From contig NZ_CP021354.1 of NCBI RefSeq assembly GCF_003130705.1, positions 4,340,001 through 4,404,000 of the forward strand: DNA of 64,000 nt, in the 5' to 3' direction. The translations under genes were made by a program, and so were the position numbers. This DNA comes from Rhodococcus oxybenzonivorans. GTDB taxonomy: Bacteria > Actinomycetota > Actinomycetes > Mycobacteriales > Mycobacteriaceae. This document shows, piece by piece, positions 8,890 through 17,682 of the stretch; position 1 is the first letter of the stretch; the number at the start of each line of letters is the position of its first letter. The notes under the pieces are model-generated. The model worked only from the letters and a program-made list of their open reading frames with translations. It was not told the DNA's origin and did not search any database.

Positions 8890-10340
8890 CCCAGCTCTTC
8901 CTCTGCCTCCGCAAGAGCAGCAAACTCCTCGTCGGGGGAATTGGCAACCAGGTGATGGCGGCTGTACAGGCCGAAGTAGGCCATGAACCCGGCAAAGGCG
9001 ATCAGCGTCCACAGCGCGGCGACCGGGTCGACGAGGAACGTGGCGATCACCGCAGCGGCCGCGATAACGAGCGCGAAGGAGGTGGTGGCAATTCCGCCCG
9101 GGGTGCGGTACGGGCGTGTCATGTCGGGTTCGCGGCGGCGGAGCACGATGTGACTGATCATCATCAGCACGTAGCTGACGGCTGCGCCGAACACCGCCAT
9201 GTTGAGCAACATGGCACCTTCACCGGTGAGGGAGAGTGCGAAACCGATGACGCCCGGGACGATGAGCGCGAGGGTGGGAGCCTTGCGGGAATTAGTAACC
9301 GACAGAGTCTTCGGCAGGTACCCGGCACGCGACAACGCGAAGGTCTGCCGCGAGTACGCGTACATGATCGAGAAGAAGCTTGCGACCAGCCCGGCCAGGC
9401 CGATGTAGTTGACCACCTTGGCGGCGGTTCCGTCACCGAGGGCCTCGACGAGTGGATTGCCCGACGTCGCCAGACCCTCGGCGCCCATCGCTCCCGTGGC
9501 GAGGAACAGCACAGCCGCCGCCGTGACGAGCAGGACGAGCATGCTGATGATGATTCCGCGCGGTACGTTCTTTTCCGGGTCACGCGCTTCTTCCGCGGCC
9601 AGCGGAACACCCTCTACCGCAAGAAAGAACCAGATCGCGAACGGTACCGCAGCCCAGATGCCGAACAGGCCGAACGGCAGGAAGCTCGACGCTCCCACCG
9701 CGTCGGTGGGAGCGATGTCCGTCAGATTGCCCGCATCGAACAGCCCGATCGCCGAGATCACGAAGATGACGAGCCCGACGAGGGCAATCGCGGTGATCAC
9801 GAACATGGCCTTGAGAGCCTCGCCCGCACCCGTCAGGTGGATGCCGATGAAGATGGCGTACACGGCGAGGTACACCCACCAGCCGTCGGTGATCCCGAAG
9901 AGCTCGAGCGATTCGACGTAGCTGCCGATGAAGGTGGCAATCGCGGCGGGCGCAATCGCATACTCGATGAGAATGGCCGTGCCGGTGGCGAATCCACCCC
10001 ACGGACCCAGTGCGCGCCGGGCGAAGGTGTAGCCGCCTCCCGCCGCCGGGAGCGCCGACGACAGCTCCGCCATACCGAGGACCATCGCCAGGTACATGCC
10101 CGCGATGACCACACCGGCGATCAGCAGACCACCGAATCCGCCCTCGGCGAGCCCGTTGTTCCACCCCGCATAGTCACCGGAGATCACATAGCTGACTCCG
10201 AGGCCGGCGAGAAGCACCCACCCTGCCGATCCTTTTCGGAGGGTGCGCTTTTCGAGATAACTACTGTCCTCGGAGTGATAGTCCACACCATCGTGGTGGT
10301 CACCGGTTCCGGAATTCTTGGATGGTTCAACGAGTGACAT
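8886..10340 (-). CDS. Ethanolamine permease (APC superfamily)
   Basis: A 484 aa amino-acid/polyamine/organocation-type carrier with a charged hydrophilic N-terminus of about 45 residues, then 12 predicted membrane helices (GWVLLAGLGVSYVISGDYAGWNNGL begins helix 1). The start SGDYAGWNxGLxxGGFGG is typical of the ethanolamine permease subgroup (eat). It would import ethanolamine across the inner membrane. ATG 10340 has GGGGACGG upstream. Its stop overlaps eutB (ATGA), giving a permease-eutB-eutC operon. The 118 bases upstream, up to the DUF779 gene, could hold a promoter; I see no B12 riboswitch there. Confidence 0.88.
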   Translation of the reverse strand: MSLVEPSKNSGTGDHHDGVDYHSEDSSYLEKRTLRKGSAGWVLLAGLGVSYVISGDYAGWNNGLAEGGFGGLLIAGVVIAGMYLAMVLGMAELSSALPAAGGGYTFARRALGPWGGFATGTAILIEYAIAPAAIATFIGSYVESLELFGITDGWWVYLAVYAIFIGIHLTGAGEALKAMFVITAIALVGLVIFVISAIGLFDAGNLTDIAPTDAVGASSFLPFGLFGIWAAVPFAIWFFLAVEGVPLAAEEARDPEKNVPRGIIISMLVLLVTAAAVLFLATGAMGAEGLATSGNPLVEALGDGTAAKVVNYIGLAGLVASFFSIMYAYSRQTFALSRAGYLPKTLSVTNSRKAPTLALIVPGVIGFALSLTGEGAMLLNMAVFGAAVSYVLMMISHIVLRRREPDMTRPYRTPGGIATTSFALVIAAAAVIATFLVDPVAALWTLIAFAGFMAYFGLYSRHHLVANSPDEEFAALAEAEEELG

Positions 10341-10458
10341 TCCGTCCCCTACATCGATATGAATGCTGCCGCGGCGCAAGTGCCGAGGCGAACGGTAAGC
10401 GTGCTGTGTACACGTCGTGTCAGCGTGGCGTGTCCACGACGTAAAAACCGGAGCCGCG

Positions 10459-11001
10459 TCACGTGCCCGGGCGGGCGCCGGGCACGGGGCAGGCGTCGAC
10501 CGCCTCGGCGACGACCTGCGGCTCGGCGGACGGGGCGGGCCTCCAGCCCTGCTCCCACCGCTCACCGACGATGACGTCTTCGGCTGCGAGGCTGGTGTTC
10601 TCCTCGGGTGTGAAGGCGCGGGCCCGGCTGAGGAACCGCATCCCTTCCGGGCTTTCGACGCTGAAGCCCGACCCACGACCCGGCACGACGTCGAGTACGA
10701 GCTGCGTATGCTTCCACGCCTCGAACTGCGAACCGGAAATCCACACCGGAACCGCGTCGACGCCCTCGGGGCGCGTCGGCAACGTCTCACCGACGCCGAG
10801 ACGGAGGTCCAGGACGCCGAGCAGCACGTCCCGGTCCCCCACGATGAACTCGCCGTCCGGGTAACACATCGGCGCGGAGCCGTCACAACATCCACCCGAC
10901 TGATGCATCATCAGCGCGCCGTGGATACCGCCGAGGCGGCGGAGAAGCTCCACCGCCCCGGCGGTTGCCTTCAGGCGCGCGGGCGCCCGAACCGCGTCCA
11001 T
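10459..11001 (-). CDS. DUF779 family protein next to aldehyde dehydrogenase
   Basis: A 180 aa DUF779 protein with the family core MMHQSGGCCDGSAPMCYPDGEF (read in two parts; paired cysteines suggest a metal or redox site) and the aromatic stretch VWISGSQFEAWKHTQLVLDVVPGRGSGFSVE. Family members are about 120 aa and nearly always follow an AcoD/ExaC-type aldehyde dehydrogenase. This one has a C-terminal extension of roughly 50 residues. Its start shares one base with the dehydrogenase stop (TGATG), so it is coupled to that gene. Function is unproven; a helper or maturation factor for the dehydrogenase is the usual inference. Confidence 0.85.
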   Translation of the reverse strand: MDAVRAPARLKATAGAVELLRRLGGIHGALMMHQSGGCCDGSAPMCYPDGEFIVGDRDVLLGVLDLRLGVGETLPTRPEGVDAVPVWISGSQFEAWKHTQLVLDVVPGRGSGFSVESPEGMRFLSRARAFTPEENTSLAAEDVIVGERWEQGWRPAPSAEPQVVAEAVDACPVPGARPGT

Positions 11002-12524
11002 CAGAAGAAGCCCTGAGCCTTCGCGGCGTAGCTGACCAGCAGGTTCTTGGTCTGCTGGTAGTGCTCGAGCATCATCAGGTGGTTCTCACGGCCGATGCCG
11101 GACTGCTTGTAGCCACCGAAGGCGGCGTGCGCCGGGTACTGGTGGTACGTGTTGGTCCACACCCGGCCGGCCTGAATGTCACGGCCCGCGCGGTAGGCGA
11201 CCCCGCCGTCACGCGACCACACACCGGCTCCCAGGCCGTACAGGGTGTCGTTGGCGATCTCGATGGCCTGGTCGTAATCCTTGAACGAGGTGACCGAGAC
11301 GACGGGCCCGAAGATCTCCTCCTGGAAGATCCGCATCTTGTTCTGGCCGGTGAAGATGGTCGGCTGAACGTAGTATCCGCCCGACAGATCGCCGCCGAGC
11401 TCCGCGCGCTCGCCACCGGTGATGACCTTGGCGCCCTCACCCTTGCCGATCTCGATGTAGGACAGGATCTTCTCGAGCTGATCATTGGACGCCTGCGCGC
11501 CGATCATCGTGTCGGTGTCGAGCGGGTCACCCTGACGCACGGCCTTGGTGCGAATGGCGGCCATCGCCAGGAACTCGTCGAAGATGTCTTCCTGGATCAG
11601 CGAGCGCGACGGGCAGGTGCACACCTCGCCCTGGTTGAGGGCGAACATCGTGAATCCCTCGAGTGCCTTGTCCTGGTAATCGTCGTTGGAGGACAACACA
11701 TCCGAGAAGAAGATGTTGGGGCTCTTGCCACCCAGCTCGAGGGTGACCGGAATCAGGTTCTGCGAGGCGTACTGCATGATGAGCCGGCCCGTGGTGGTCT
11801 CGCCCGTGAACGCGATCTTCCTGATCCGGGGGCTCGACGCCAACGGCTTGCCCGCTTCGACACCGAAGCCGTTGACGATGTTCACCACACCGGCGGGCAG
11901 AAGGTCACCGATGATGGAGATCAGGTGCAGGATCGACGCCGGAGTCTGCTCGGCAGGCTTGAGCACTACCGCGTTTCCGGCGGCCAGTGCGGGCGCCAGC
12001 TTCCACACGGCCATCAGGATGGGGAAGTTCCAGGGAATGATCTGGCCGACCACGCCGAGCGGCTCGTGGAAGTGGTACGCGACGGTGTCGTTGTCGATCT
12101 CCGACAGCGCCCCCTCCTGCGCTCGAATGGCCCCGGCGAAGTAGCGGAAGTGATCCACGGCCAACGGAATGTCCGCGTTCAGGGTCTCGCGGATCGGCTT
12201 GCCGTTGTCCCAGGACTCGGCGAGCGCGATGGATTCGAGGTTCTCCTCGATACGGTCGGCGATCTTGTTCAGGATGATCGCGCGCTCGGCCACGGACGTC
12301 TTGCCCCAAGCCGGTGCCGCGGCGTGCGCGGCGTCGAGCGCGAGCTCGATGTCCTCGGACGTAGACCGGGCGACCTCACAGAACGGCTGGCCGGTGACGG
12401 GTGTCGGATTCTCGAAGTACTGGCCCTTGACGGGCGCAACCCACTGGCCGCCGATCCAGTTGTCGTAACGCGATTGGAAGGACATGACGGCGTCGGGCGA
12501 ACCCGGGCGGGCATACACGGTCAT
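11001..12524 (-). CDS. NAD-dependent aldehyde (acetaldehyde) dehydrogenase
   Basis: A 507 aa aldehyde dehydrogenase of the AcoD/ExaC group. Motifs seen are [22 protein letters not shown] (cofactor), [13 protein letters not shown], the general-base glutamate in LELGGKSPN, and the nucleophile region [14 protein letters not shown], where two cysteines lie two apart. It oxidises acetaldehyde and similar aldehydes to acids. ATG 12524 was chosen because family members start [26 protein letters not shown]. It is followed by DUF779 and then the ethanolamine genes, and preceded by a GAF regulator, so it can drain the aldehyde from both ethanolamine and alcohols. Confidence 0.92.
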   Translation of the reverse strand: MTVYARPGSPDAVMSFQSRYDNWIGGQWVAPVKGQYFENPTPVTGQPFCEVARSTSEDIELALDAAHAAAPAWGKTSVAERAIILNKIADRIEENLESIALAESWDNGKPIRETLNADIPLAVDHFRYFAGAIRAQEGALSEIDNDTVAYHFHEPLGVVGQIIPWNFPILMAVWKLAPALAAGNAVVLKPAEQTPASILHLISIIGDLLPAGVVNIVNGFGVEAGKPLASSPRIRKIAFTGETTTGRLIMQYASQNLIPVTLELGGKSPNIFFSDVLSSNDDYQDKALEGFTMFALNQGEVCTCPSRSLIQEDIFDEFLAMAAIRTKAVRQGDPLDTDTMIGAQASNDQLEKILSYIEIGKGEGAKVITGGERAELGGDLSGGYYVQPTIFTGQNKMRIFQEEIFGPVVSVTSFKDYDQAIEIANDTLYGLGAGVWSRDGGVAYRAGRDIQAGRVWTNTYHQYPAHAAFGGYKQSGIGRENHLMMLEHYQQTKNLLVSYAAKAQGFF

Positions 12525-12565
12525 CGATAACTCCCTGGTGTCGTGAAGCTCAGTTGCTTTTCGGA

Positions 12566-12612
12566 TGTGACTCACAACACTAGGGAACGTACCGTTGCAA
12601 CTACGTTGCGTA
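12566..12612 (-). promoter_or_regulatory. Putative operator region of the aldehyde dehydrogenase
   Basis: The 76-base gap between the GAF regulator and the dehydrogenase contains the perfect palindrome TGTGA-C-TCACA (12566-12576). Next comes GTTGCAAC, and the hexamer CGTTGC appears twice about 11 bases apart. The TGTGACTCAC block recurs in front of the methanol dehydrogenase and, in related form, in front of mftA. It is inferred to be an activator or repressor site. Confidence 0.45.
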
Positions 12613-13911
12613 CTGCTGATCGAACAGATCGACCCGAGACTTGACCTGCGAGTACAGGGGCGAACGTGGATCGAGTCCGGCGAGATAGGCCTCCCACGCG
12701 GCCACGTCTGCTCGGCCGTGCACCGACGTGGTCCACCGCGCCAGCAATCGCTGGTCACCCTCACGCAGCAACGCGGCCTGCACCCGCGCACGCAGTTCGT
12801 CCCGGATGTCCTCGACGCCGGGTGCGTCGGATCCGGGCAGCACCGGACCGGAATAGATGTCCAGGGCAGCGGCGAGCTCGCCCCGGTCGAGGGCACTGCG
12901 CACCTGCTGCACATCCGACACCAGGTCGGCGAGCAACCGATACGGGCGCGAACCGATACCGGCCGTTCCGAAAACTTTTCGGAGCCGGGACATCTCGGCC
13001 CTGATCGTGACCGAGTCCAGATCACTCTCGTCGAGGAGGACGGCGAGACGGTCCGAACTGAGCCCCTCGGGATGCTCGGCGAGGAGCAGCAGAATTTCTG
13101 CGTGGCGCCGCGACAGCGGAGTACGCCGGCCCTCGCGGACGAGGCTGGGCCGACCCGAGCCCAGTACCTCCAACCGGGTGACGGTGTCGACGAGGGGCTG
13201 CGGCGAACGCAGCAGGTTCAGCCGTAGTTCGGCTTCTGCCGCGGCAACGGTGGCCCGAATCAGCGAGAGCACCTCGGGCACGGCTACCCGCGGACCACCG
13301 GTGATGTCGATGGCCCCGACGATCAGCCCGGTGGCCGGATCGTGGACCGGGGCAGCCGAGCAACTCCACTCGTGGACCGAACGGCTGAAATGCTCGGCAC
13401 CGAAGATCTGCACGCAGTGATCGAGGGCCAGAGCCGTTCCCGGAGCGTTGGTGCCGACGGTGTCTTCACTCCAGTCGGCACCCTCGACGAAGTTCATGTT
13501 CAGCGCGCGATCCTTGGCCGTGGAATCGCCTTCGACCCACAGCAGCTGTCCCTTCTCGTCGGTGATAGCGACGAGAAGACCGGTGTCGGCCGCGTCCTCG
13601 ACGAGGAGTTTGCGCACGACCGGGCGGATCAGCGCCATCGGATGCGAGGCCCGGTACTCGGCCAGCTCCGAGGCGGCAAGATGATCTGCCCGGGCGGCGC
13701 CGTCCGGATTGACGCCCTTACGGGTGCTCCGCATCCACGAATCGAGGATGACGGAGCGGACGGCGTTCTGCTCCGTGTCGGAGACGGCGGGCACGGACCG
13801 GTCGACGAACAATTGGTGCGCCGACGACACCCGTCGTGCGAGCACTGCGACATCGTCGCCGGGTCGTACGGCGACCCACGGGTTGCCCCCGGTGGGCGGT
13901 TGCTTCTGCAT
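12601..13911 (-). CDS. GAF-domain transcriptional regulator of aldehyde/alcohol genes (AcoR-like sensor, winged-helix output)
   Basis: A 436 aa protein. Residues about 60-215 form an AcoR-type sensor: [48 protein letters not shown] and [26 protein letters not shown]. There is no sigma-54 AAA+ domain and no Fis helix. Instead residues about 260-345 resemble a SARP/OmpR-like winged helix ([45 protein letters not shown]), a form common in actinobacteria. ATG 13911 follows a GGAGG site. It lies between mftG (62 bases upstream) and the aldehyde dehydrogenase, so it probably senses an alcohol or aldehyde and controls the latter. Confidence 0.78.
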   Translation of the reverse strand: MQKQPPTGGNPWVAVRPGDDVAVLARRVSSAHQLFVDRSVPAVSDTEQNAVRSVILDSWMRSTRKGVNPDGAARADHLAASELAEYRASHPMALIRPVVRKLLVEDAADTGLLVAITDEKGQLLWVEGDSTAKDRALNMNFVEGADWSEDTVGTNAPGTALALDHCVQIFGAEHFSRSVHEWSCSAAPVHDPATGLIVGAIDITGGPRVAVPEVLSLIRATVAAAEAELRLNLLRSPQPLVDTVTRLEVLGSGRPSLVREGRRTPLSRRHAEILLLLAEHPEGLSSDRLAVLLDESDLDSVTIRAEMSRLRKVFGTAGIGSRPYRLLADLVSDVQQVRSALDRGELAAALDIYSGPVLPGSDAPGVEDIRDELRARVQAALLREGDQRLLARWTTSVHGRADVAAWEAYLAGLDPRSPLYSQVKSRVDLFDQQYAT

Positions 13912-13973
13912 CGGATCCTCCACGGCGTCTCTACTACTGTAACGCGGGCCACACTTCCGGCGGGCGAGGGCTG

Positions 13974-15449
13974 TCACCCTGAGAGGAAGGTACTGACCCG
14001 TTCGGCCACCATCACCGCGGTGGCGTGCGGGCCACGACTCGGCACAACCGGGAACACCGACGTGTCGGCAATGGTGAGTCCGTCGATTCCACGGACATTG
14101 CAGCGCTCGTCGACCACCGCGCCGGCGTCGTCCGAATTCCCCATTCGGCAACTGCCACAGAGGTGCTGCGACGTCCCCAGGTGGGCGCGCACCTCGTTGT
14201 CCGACACCTCCTCCCAGATCGGCTCCACCAGCGAGTGGAAGGCCGGCGATCGGAGAAGTTCCACACCGAGAGCGACGCCGTTCCGGAGCGCCCGGCGATC
14301 GGAGTCCGTTTCCGCGTAGCGATACTCTATCCGCGGACGGACGCGGCGGTGCGGGGACGCCAGCCGAATTCGACCCCGACTCTCCGGGGTCATCACACCT
14401 ATTCCGAGCCGGGGAACGGGCTGACCGGATCCGGGCACGAGGACATCGAAAGATGCCGTGTACGGACGAATTTCGATCTGCCCGACGTTGAGCACGGCCT
14501 CGAGCACCGGACTGGTGGCGTCGCGGCTCAGTGGAGCCCGGACCCGATAGGGCAGACCCACTTCGGGGTGGTCGCTGAAGTCGCTCCCGACACCCGGTGC
14601 ATCCGTCACCGGACGAATGCCGTTGTCCCGCAAATGTTCAGCCGGCCCGATTCCCGAGTGCATCAGCAGCACAGGCGTCTCGACGGCGCCTGCCGCGAGA
14701 ACCACCCGATCCGCCCGGACCGCCCGTCGGGCGCCGCCGCTGTCGACCTCGACGCCGACCGCCCTGGTGCCGGAGAAGAGAACGCGAACGACGTGCGAGT
14801 CGACGTCGACCGTGAGATTGGGGCGATCGAGCGCGGGCAGCAGATAGGCCGAGGCCGTACTGATCCGCCGGCCGTCGCCGACATTGAGCGGCACGGGTCC
14901 GATTCCCTCGCCGTCGCGCCCGTTCTTGTCCGCTTCCTCCGCGAACCCCAGGTCGAGGGCGGCGAGGTGGAAGGCTGCACTTACCGCACTCAGCCGATCG
15001 GCCGGTTGCCTGCGCACCGGCACAGGGCCCGTTGCGCCATGCATTGGACCCTCGAAATCCACGTCTGTCTCCAGCGCGCGGAAGAAGGGCAGCACGTGCT
15101 CGTACGACCAGGAAGGCGGCCACCGATCGAAGTCCGGCGCCGTCCCGCGGATGAAATATGCACCGTTGACGGCGCCCGAGCCTCCGAGGACATGACCGCG
15201 CACCATGGCCGAAGGTATGCCGGGTGTCAGTTCGATTCCGTAGGTGTCGCCGTAGGGACTGCGCGGGCCGACCGGCAACGTGCGGTAGTCGAGCACGGAA
15301 GAACACTCGGCCGCCGATCGATACCCGGGACCGGACTCGAGCAGGACGACGGTTCGGTCGGGATCCTCGCTGAGCCGCGCAGCGACGACACAACCACTCG
15401 AACCACCGCCGACGACTACCACGTCGGCAGCTCGGACGGGACCGGCCAC
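13974..15449 (-). CDS. mftG: Mycofactocin system GMC oxidoreductase MftG
   Basis: A 491 aa flavoprotein with the FAD dinucleotide fold VVVVGGGSSGCVVAARLSE at residues about 10-28, the GMC signature GSGAVNGAYFIRG and the C-terminal active-site region QHLCGSCRMG plus TIADTSVFPVVPSRGPHATAVMVAE. Work in Mycolicibacterium has linked MftG to re-oxidation of mycofactocinol and passage of electrons to respiration during ethanol use. The start is GTG; it shares one base with the mftF stop (TAGTG). It is the last recognised mft gene of the leftward operon. Confidence 0.9.
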   Translation of the reverse strand: MAGPVRAADVVVVGGGSSGCVVAARLSEDPDRTVVLLESGPGYRSAAECSSVLDYRTLPVGPRSPYGDTYGIELTPGIPSAMVRGHVLGGSGAVNGAYFIRGTAPDFDRWPPSWSYEHVLPFFRALETDVDFEGPMHGATGPVPVRRQPADRLSAVSAAFHLAALDLGFAEEADKNGRDGEGIGPVPLNVGDGRRISTASAYLLPALDRPNLTVDVDSHVVRVLFSGTRAVGVEVDSGGARRAVRADRVVLAAGAVETPVLLMHSGIGPAEHLRDNGIRPVTDAPGVGSDFSDHPEVGLPYRVRAPLSRDATSPVLEAVLNVGQIEIRPYTASFDVLVPGSGQPVPRLGIGVMTPESRGRIRLASPHRRVRPRIEYRYAETDSDRRALRNGVALGVELLRSPAFHSLVEPIWEEVSDNEVRAHLGTSQHLCGSCRMGNSDDAGAVVDERCNVRGIDGLTIADTSVFPVVPSRGPHATAVMVAERVSTFLSG

Positions 15450-16846
15450 TACGATTTCAGCCGAGGCTTCACGGCGTCGAAATCACGGGCAGCGATCACG
15501 CCCTTCCACAGTCCGGCACCGTAGGCGATGTCGTCGATCCGTTTGAACGCAGTGTGCCGCACGGGACCCAGTCCACCGGGTTCACGGTGGGTGACCCAGT
15601 CGGCGAACCCCTCCGCGATCGCGATGGCGAGGGCGATCCGGCGGATCCGTCGAGACAGCACCACCGCCAGGACCGTGATGGGCCAGTAGTGCCGGCACAT
15701 CGCCGAGGCAAGCTGCCAGGCACCGCCCGCAAACCCTCGAGCTGCGAGAATCGCGGCGATGCGGGTGGGCTGATCGAGCCCGGTGAACATGCGGCGAAGA
15801 CGCACCACCATCATCGCCAGGGTGGCGACGGCTCCGAGCAGACCGAGCCGAGTGCAGGTGGCTGCGGCGATGCACGCGAAAAACGTCCACGGCGACATGG
15901 ACAGCGGCGGAACCATCCCCGCGTGCCGCGAGGCGAGCGGCGCCGCACCCGTCCCGTAGAACAACTTGCGGTCGAACCACTTGCCGAAGGTGACCCGGTG
16001 ATCATGCGCCACATGAGCCACAGGCTCGTACCGCAGCCGCCAGCCGGATTCCTGCAGGCGCCAGCACAGGTCTACATCCTCGGCGACGTGCATGGACTCG
16101 TCGAATCCACCGAACTCGTCCACCACCTCACGGCGGGCGATCATCGCCGCGCTGGGCACATACGACACGGGCCCGCCGGATTGGACCGCCGATTCCTTGC
16201 GCCCCAGATCCAGTGAGGATCGGCCGTGCTCGTATCGCGCCAGCGTGCTCGCCTCGGGGTCGAGAGCGACGATCCGTGGGGCCACGAGCGCGACCGCAGG
16301 GTCACTGAAATGGCCGAGCATCACTTCGATCCATCCCGTTCGAGGCAGCACGTCGGAGTCCAAAAAGGCAACGAAGGGGGTTGCCGCGGAACGGAGACCG
16401 GTGTTTCTTGCCGCGGCGGGACCCCTGGCGGTGTCATGGCGGAGAACGGTGACGCGTCCGCACCCGTTCTGCAACGCGGGAGAGACCACCGGAACGTCGG
16501 AACCGTCGTCCACCACGATCACTTCCAGGCCCCGCAGCGACGCGAGGAGGCGGTGGAGCCCGCCCGGATTGTTCTTCACCGGAATGACAACGGTGACGTC
16601 CTGGGGTGAGGGAGTGCTCATCGGCCGCGGATTGGCGACGCCGGAATCGAGGAGTCTGCGGGCGACCACCGCCGACTGGGGATCGACGACCTCGAGGAAT
16701 CCGTCGCCGATCATGGCCGCAGCGGTGGGCGCGAGTTTCAACATGCGTGTCGGTGAACCGCCGATGAGGACTCGGCCGCCGGAATATGCGCGCACCTTCG
16801 GATCGATCCGGATCCCGAATCCGTCGGGAAGTCGAGCTTGGCGCAT
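15449..16846 (-). CDS. mftF: Mycofactocin glycosyltransferase MftF
   Basis: A 465 aa protein. The first 75 residues are the extra N-terminal domain typical of MftF. A GT2 fold follows, with [17 protein letters not shown], the metal motif FLDSDV (DSD in place of DXD) and [14 protein letters not shown]. The last third has several hydrophobic segments (for example [22 protein letters not shown]), so it is probably membrane attached. MftF adds the oligoglucose chain to (pre)mycofactocin. ATG 16846 has only a weak ribosome site; it is 106 bases after the mftE stop, the longest gap in the operon. Confidence 0.92.
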   Translation of the reverse strand: MRQARLPDGFGIRIDPKVRAYSGGRVLIGGSPTRMLKLAPTAAAMIGDGFLEVVDPQSAVVARRLLDSGVANPRPMSTPSPQDVTVVIPVKNNPGGLHRLLASLRGLEVIVVDDGSDVPVVSPALQNGCGRVTVLRHDTARGPAAARNTGLRSAATPFVAFLDSDVLPRTGWIEVMLGHFSDPAVALVAPRIVALDPEASTLARYEHGRSSLDLGRKESAVQSGGPVSYVPSAAMIARREVVDEFGGFDESMHVAEDVDLCWRLQESGWRLRYEPVAHVAHDHRVTFGKWFDRKLFYGTGAAPLASRHAGMVPPLSMSPWTFFACIAAATCTRLGLLGAVATLAMMVVRLRRMFTGLDQPTRIAAILAARGFAGGAWQLASAMCRHYWPITVLAVVLSRRIRRIALAIAIAEGFADWVTHREPGGLGPVRHTAFKRIDDIAYGAGLWKGVIAARDFDAVKPRLKS

Positions 16847-16952
16847 CAGTCGATGGTATGCGGGTCGGACAGCACGGGCAGGTCATACCGGATATCGGGA
16901 ACACCGAGGGTACGACGATGCGTCCTCAGCCACCCGAGGACTCCCGCGTGGG

Positions 16953-17645
16953 TCATGTGAGCCTCCCATCGGGGCCCGGCTCCCACCGGGCCAGTGCCTT
17001 GGACACGTCTTCGACGAGTGCGCCGAACAAGTGCGCCCCCTCCGCGGCCGTGGCGCCCGTCGGATCACCGAGCACGCCGTTGGCCGACACGGCGACCATA
17101 CCGCCTTCGCGCAGTCTTGGCATCAAGCTTGCGAGAGGTTCGACATTGCCGGGTTCGGCGCTGGACAAACGTACCCGGTCGGGTGAAAGGTGTAGCAACA
17201 GGGACGTTTCCGTACGGCCGGCGTGCGCATCTGCACCCGGCACGGCGCAGGGTACCCAGGCGACATCCCGGCCCTCGTACCGGAGCAAGGCAACAGCCTT
17301 GACCAGTGCGGGACCGTTGCCGCCGTGACCGTTGACGAACAGCACCCGACCCGCCCAGCGGCATGCCGACCTCCCGTACTCCACCAGCACCGTGTCGAGC
17401 GCATCCGCGCCGAGCGACACCGTTCCCGGAAACGCCTCGTGCTCGCCGCTGGCTCCGTAGGCAATCGCGGGCGCCGCCAGCACACCGGGTAAGGCCCCTG
17501 TCACCGCTGCGGCGATTGCAGTGTCGGTGTCCAGCGGAAGGTGCGGGCCGTGCTGCTCGAGGGAGCCGACGGGGACGGCGACAGTCGCCCCGCCGCGGTC
17601 CAAATCCGTCCACACTGCATCCTCGAGGGGCCCGGAAGCGGTCAT
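16953..17645 (-). CDS. mftE: Mycofactocin precursor peptidase MftE (creatininase family)
   Basis: A 230 aa creatininase-fold amidohydrolase. The metal-binding pattern is clear: E30-Q-H32-GPHLPLDTD near the N-terminus, the GEHEAFPGTVSLG loop and FVNGHGGN. MftE cleaves the modified Val-Tyr C-terminus off the MftA leader, releasing the cyclisable dipeptide (AHDP). Length matches the family (about 230-250). It lies 37 bases after the OYE2 stop in the same operon. Confidence 0.93.
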   Translation of the reverse strand: MTASGPLEDAVWTDLDRGGATVAVPVGSLEQHGPHLPLDTDTAIAAAVTGALPGVLAAPAIAYGASGEHEAFPGTVSLGADALDTVLVEYGRSACRWAGRVLFVNGHGGNGPALVKAVALLRYEGRDVAWVPCAVPGADAHAGRTETSLLLHLSPDRVRLSSAEPGNVEPLASLMPRLREGGMVAVSANGVLGDPTGATAAEGAHLFGALVEDVSKALARWEPGPDGRLT

Positions 17646-17682
17646 GCCCCGATGCTATGCGAGGCGGAAGAAGGGGCTGCCA

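Noticed and set aside
10341..10458. Possible cobalamin riboswitch before the ethanolamine permease
   Set aside because: The gap is only 118 bases and I see no B12-box-like sequence or extended fold; lyase control is more likely protein-based.
16847..16952. Small gene or extra mft component between mftE and mftF
   Set aside because: The 106-base gap contains no open frame with a ribosome site in either direction; only a weak GTCCTC/GAGGAC hairpin.
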